This document shows, in pieces, positions 59,301 through 64,000 of a DNA stretch of 64,000 nucleotides. Under the pieces are notes generated by a model. The model did not search any database, was not told the origin of the DNA, and worked only from the letters and a program-made list of their open reading frames with translations. Position 1 is the stretch's first letter. The number at the start of each line of letters is the position of its first letter. Both the position numbers and the translations under genes were made by a program. Source of the stretch: Balanoglossus misakiensis. Its lineage: Eukaryota; Hemichordata. The stretch is from the NCBI GenBank assembly GCA_040954595.2, contig CM082592.2:11284001-11348000 (forward strand), in the 5' to 3' direction.

Positions 59301-62300
59301 GTAATCCAATACCATCACCAACTCCAGAAGCTCCAGTTTTTCTGCCGATTGCTCCACCAGAGGGACAAGAGGCTTTCCTACACATGCTACAAAAAGCCAA
59401 TATTGACCCTTACGCCAATGCTGCACATTCTGAAGAGGATCATCCCCAGTTCAAGGACCAATGTAAGTCATTATTGATCTGTATGGACACAGTCGTTATT
59501 GCCCTATATTGACCCATGTTTAAAGTCAACAGAAACCAATATTGACCCCTATAATATACTGTGAGAATGCTTCTTCAGAAGTTTGTGTGTCTGTCAAATA
59601 ACAACTCTGCTTTTTGCTCTTTTTCTTGATTGACAGTAATTGCTGGTAAAGCTAAAAGTGTGGCAGAATTGGAAGCAGAATTGAAAGAGCTTGTCATCGG
59701 AAACAACAATAAAAATAGGAAGCCCGTCCAACCAGTGGTTGTCACACACATTCAACATCCAACACCACCTCCTACACTCCAAAAGACCGACAGACAACCA
59801 GAACATAGGGATACGGCACCTCATATGTCAGCATTTGATAAACTTGTTTTCACTATGAAAGCGACTGGAAATTTACCTACAGTATCCAAAACAGTTGTAA
59901 GTATAGTGCTCTGGTCCTCAAATTTTAATATGGTCTGGTCTATACAAGTTTCCTGCATTCTCTATCGAATCTCACCTGCAAGATTGATATACTTAGTTTA
60001 GTCAACAAGTGTCTTTTGTTGCTCATGTATCTGTTATTTTTTACGTGTGTTCAGCTGAAATCTGATGGACGTCCACTGTCTCCGCTGGAGTTGTCTGCTC
60101 AAAACAAGAAGCTGGCAGCAAAGCGCAACGGACCAGAACCAGCGGTACTTGTTAGACCGCCATCAGGACCAACACCACCAACGCAAGACACTGGAGTGAC
60201 TCTTCAGAGGCCTGAACCCAAAATGCCCCTCCAGAAACTCTCCCCTCCTCCACTTCAAATACCCATGCCCCAGATGGGTAGACTCACGCCAACGTACGCA
60301 GCGCAAAAAGAACTCTTGCAAGAGCTTGTGAGGAATAACCAGTTAACAGCTGGAAGACCGCTGTCGCCACATTTCTTGGCTGTTAATCAGTTGAAACCTA
60401 CACCACAGCAGCAGCAACAGATGTTGAAGAATATGGCTCAGAGGTAAGGCAGCTGTCCTGTTTGGTGGTTGGAAGGTCAAACATTGCAATTCTTATATCT
60501 TAATTTCTTAGATGAAGACTAAAATGATAGATTTAGCTTTGTGCATTACAGTCCATTTGTGTCCATTCTGGAGATCGACTGAAACCCACTTATTTCACTA
60601 CCCACACAGATCCATATCACCCAGCCAGGAACTGCTAGGGGCATTACTGAAGCAGCAACAACAAGCAGCTGGAGTTCAGAGGCCTCAGTCACCCCAGGAA
60701 TTCCTTCAACAGGTGTTGATGCAGCCTCAGTCAACTCCAAGGGGACCATCGCCTTCACCACTCAGTGAGTATTCAGAGAGTTTATAGTTAGTGAATGCAG
60801 TCTTTGATAATTGTTCATGTACGTCTCAAATGAGGGATCACCAGTGATGCACACTGAATCACCAGCACTGATCATTGCAGAATGTCCAACATCCAATTCT
60901 TGAAATTTTCTTTATCAAATAAGTGAATAACAAATGTCTTTAAATCCCCCCTCTCCCCTCAATGCAGGTATCCCAGTGTCCGGAGGAAGAGCCACCTCCC
61001 CACTTCCCATTGGCCCTATTCCAGTTCCTCCCCTATCCCCACTGGCACCTCAACCTCCTCCAAACACTCCTCAAAGCGGAGGTTCTGTGATTCCAAGAGT
61101 ACCCTCCCCACAAGAGTTGGTGGCTCACACGCAGAGTATATATCAGCAGGCGTTGATCAAGAAACAACTGGAAGTGCAGAAAGAGAAATACCTTGCCAGA
61201 GAAGCAGCAAGGTAGGTTGAAAAAAAAAATCAGCAGAGAGGACGCTGTCCTCAATGATGTCACAGTTTCAACTATGAATATGCAAATCTAATGTGATATT
61301 TTGATTTTGAAAACACCCAAGGTAAATTGAGACGGAGGATAAACAGTGCCTGGCAGCTGACACTTTTTACAAGTATAAAGCAAAGAAAGAGAAGAACAGA
61401 AACTTGGCAGTAACTATGATGTAAAAAACTATGATATATAAAAAAATTCATTGTTTTTTATTACAGAGCCAAGTCTCCTCTCCCAGCAAACTTTAATCTA
61501 AACCAAGGCCAAATGAGAGACATGCAATTCAATGAAAATCTGCTTGCAACTCCCCCATCAAAGGTAAGTGTAACAGCCATTATTCTTACCTTGAATATGT
61601 AATGTTAAATGACCTAACCATACCATAGAAAACTATGGGTTTGGACTGAACCATTGTGGTGAAAGAGTTCATTTCCACTCTTGCCCACATGTCGTGTTCT
61701 TTTTCCATTCAGAGTGCACCAAGCATTGTACCTGCGGCATTTACACCAACTTCCGTCATCCGCAAGATGCATGAAACCAAAGCAGAACAGCAGCAACAAC
61801 TGCAGCAACAGCAAAATACTCACGACAGAGAGATCCTCCAACAGCAGCAGCAACAGCAGGGAGCGTTTAACACTGCCACTTTAAGTCCACAACAATTGTT
61901 CCCTCCGCAACAGCAGCAAATGGGGAAACCCTTAGACACGCCAATGAGTAAGTTACCAGATATCTTCAGAGATGTTCTCAAAATAATACATACAGGTGTT
62001 CAGATACAGTCAATTCAATAATCTTTATTCATCCCCAAAACTGGGCAATTATCTAACTGAATACAATCTTGTATCCACAGACAGGGTAATGATGTCACCA
62101 CAGAGACTGCCCATTAAGAGTGACGCCCCCGTGGTGAACCCCGCATCTCCTAAACACCAGATGTACCAGAGTAGCCCCATCCCTGTGCCAATGCATCAGC
62201 CACCTCCACACTCACCAGCCAGGATGCCTCACAGCCCTGTGCGCCAGCCCCGCAAGGACAGTGCCAACATGAGTGGTGGCGATATTGACTACAACAAAAT

Positions 62301-63313
62301 AAGAGAAGTCCAGCTGCAGCAGCAACAGAAAGCAGCAGCGGTCGAGACACAGGCTAGCCCGGGGGTGCTACCCTCTGGACCTGTACCAATGCAAACCCGT
62401 CCAATGGGTCAGCCTTCCCTGCCAGTGCCGTTGCTGCAGCGTATGCCCTCGCAGCCTGGACAGGGACCCCCTGGTCCTCCGCCAAGCAGTCCAGGGATCC
62501 ACCCGGCATTGCTTCGTGGAATGTATCCCAATCTGAATCCAAATGTTAGAAACATGTCACCCATGCAACTGCCACAGGTAGGTGTCTAACACAGCAAACA
62601 TTGATGTTTCTTCCCTTTGACAAATTGCTTGGGAATGCCAACATGTCACCAGGGGGTGACACTGGGCCTTGGCCAATAAAAACTTGCTTGTACATGTATC
62701 AGTGGTATTGATAGAAACATTGTTATTGATCACAGCAGGGGTCTGGACCACGTGGTCTGCAGCAAGTAGGTAACGTACCAATGATGCTGAACTCTCGAGC
62801 TCCATTCCCTGTGACTTCCGCCGGACAGATTCCTGCGAACGCTGCTGCTGCAGCTGCTGCTGCTATGGCTGCTATGCAAGCAGGAATGCAAAGGAACCTG
62901 TCGCAGCAGCAGACACAGAATGTGCCTAGACCAGGTGAGAAATTCCATCCCTGCTCTCTCTTGCATTTGACCTCAAACTTCTTCCTTTAAGTAGAAGTTT
63001 GGAAGTGCCAAAGTGTATTACAAAGAATGCTTTAAACATTGAGATACTGGCACCCCCTTCCCTCCCTATCTAACAATCCACCTTTTGCCATTTGCCCGCA
63101 GAGTTGCCAAACACACCGCCATTGGCCGGCACATCTGGGAACTACAATCAAACCTTCAACACGACTTCGTTAACTCAGCGATCACAGTCTCCGGTCAATC
63201 TGGCCAAATGGTTTGGCACGGACGTCCTGCAGCAACCACTGCCTCAGATGCCTCCAATGATGCGGCCAGGTCCAAACGTCCTCTCGGTTGAAGACATCGA
63301 GTGTCACCAGTGA
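56388..63313 (+). CDS. EIF4ENIF1: eIF4E transporter 4E-T
   Basis: Nucleocytoplasmic shuttling partner of eIF4E and P-body scaffold that links DDX6, LSM14 and CCR4-NOT to silence and store mRNAs in other animals. Seventeen coding exons join in frame: 56388-56495, 57250-57323, 57578-57714, 57845-58183, 58394-58534, 58666-58829, 58985-59132, 59286-59462, 59637-59896, 60055-60443, 60610-60764, 60968-61211, 61467-61563, 61713-61947, 62081-62577, 62736-62934, 63102-63313; 1191 residues (human 985). The canonical eIF4E-binding motif YSKDELLDL spans the first intron. Conserved blocks follow: WDPERWH, LSPQRRSFGHGC, RRIGSGR, EPEWFSAGPSSQSETIEL, FDINQFFSF (likely DDX6-binding region), FSQWFSSGG, FTPTSVIRKMHE, and the C-terminal SPVNLAKWFGTDVLQQPLP block, the LSM14-binding region in mammals. 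Extra length comes from Gln-, Pro- and Ala-rich inserts in exons 11-17. AATAAA at 63384-63389 and 63655-63660 may end the transcript. Confidence 0.96.
61612..61672. repeat. Degenerate MITE copy in EIF4ENIF1 intron
   Basis: CCATAGAAAACTATGGGTTT and CTGAACCATTGTGGTGAAAG match the centre and right end of the family; the left end is missing. It lies in the intron before the exon starting at 61713. Confidence 0.55.
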
Positions 63314-64000
63314 GGTCTCCCCTTGTCAGAGAGCGAGAATAAACTTGGGGTACTAGCAATATTGACTGATGAATCACATACTGAATAAATTTGTGCTTGG
63401 AACAGCTCAGTAAAATAGCCATCATGAATAGTGCTCAGACAAAGCTCATGTCAAAATTCAGTTTTGCATAATTATTACATTATAAAAAGCCAATGTGGCC
63501 CTTAAAACATTTTTTTAAACAAATGTTTTTGTTATCAATTGAAATAATGTTTTTTGAATAAGACAAAATTAGTCTTGTGCCGGTGTCTGAGTTTTGTCAT
63601 TGTTGAATTTTTCACGGTGCTCTTTGATGTTTTCTTGATGTCCGTAAACACAGCAATAAATGTTGCTTTAATATCTAGAAGTCATGTGGGAGACTGAGAA
63701 TGTATTCTAATGAATTTAAAAAATAAGATGGTTTATATTACATTTACAGCCCACATTTTTCCTATTCAAGGTGTCGATATGCACTGATCGTAAAAGTGAA
63801 AACTTGTGATTTTTGTCTGGTCTCGGTGATGGACAAGAGTATTCATATATTGTTATTTTTGAAATTCACACTTTATATTTTTTTTGCTTGTAAATATGTT
63901 TTCCACGTCACAAGAAATGTTTGAAAAATTTATCTAGGTATTGAAAACAGTCTATGTTGTTGTAAGGAATCAACTTGTAAAAAAGGATATGAAAGTATTA
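63314..64000 (+). other. EIF4ENIF1 3'UTR and right flank
   Basis: AT-rich non-coding sequence after the stop codon. AATAAA occurs at 63384-63389 and again at 63655-63660; the second is followed by a T-rich stretch and is the likelier end. I see no further gene to the window edge. Confidence 0.6.

Noticed and set aside
1-64000. CRISPR arrays, tRNA or rRNA genes, bacterial operons, viral or toxin genes
   Set aside because: I looked for regularly spaced repeats, cloverleaf-like A/B boxes and compact intronless gene runs and found none. Genes are intron-rich and animal-type throughout.

Overview
This window is nuclear DNA of an invertebrate animal. Genes are split by many short GT-AG introns, intergenic spacers are small, and TACATGTA-type words and a short dispersed MITE are scattered through introns. 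The gene set is animal-typical. An AidB/ACDH-11-like acyl-CoA dehydrogenase and a HECTD4 orthologue together suggest a non-vertebrate deuterostome or a lophotrochozoan. A hemichordate-like animal is my guess, but the sequence alone does not settle the phylum. Nothing bacterial, viral or organellar is evident. Layout, left to right: (1) 1-1681 has no recognisable gene. (2) 1682-5297 (-) is an acyl-CoA dehydrogenase in 11 exons, divergent from (3) 5511-7422 (+), MRM3, the mitochondrial 16S rRNA 2'-O-ribose methyltransferase, in 4 exons; 213 bp separate the two start codons. (4) 7733-15347 (-) is a tandem array of three paralogues with the same six-exon, same-phase structure. They encode single-pass membrane proteins with a JmjC/cupin-8-like lumenal domain that seems to lack the metal ligands. 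(5) 15987-21176 (+) is the BRE1/RNF20-RNF40 histone H2B ubiquitin ligase in 17 coding exons. (6) 23420-48160 (+) is a HECTD4-type giant HECT ubiquitin ligase in roughly 59 coding exons. (7) 51744-53091 (-) is RNF185/RNF5, a membrane-anchored RING ligase of ER-associated degradation, in 5 exons. It lies head to head with (8) 56388-63313 (+), EIF4ENIF1/4E-T, the eIF4E transporter and P-body scaffold, in 17 coding exons after a predicted long 5'UTR intron. Exon models for all genes except HECTD4 were joined by hand from splice sites and keep a continuous reading frame. Three of the eight genes are ubiquitin ligases of unrelated architecture (BRE1, HECTD4, RNF185); I read this as chance linkage. 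The divergent acyl-CoA dehydrogenase/MRM3 pair probably shares a promoter and both products may be mitochondrial. RNF185 and EIF4ENIF1 are also neighbours in human 22q12, so that link is probably ancient. The most unusual content is the three-gene membrane pseudo-JmjC array, with signs of gene conversion, and a roughly 85-bp TTAA-flanked MITE family, one fragment of which supplies a 5' splice site to the acyl-CoA dehydrogenase gene.
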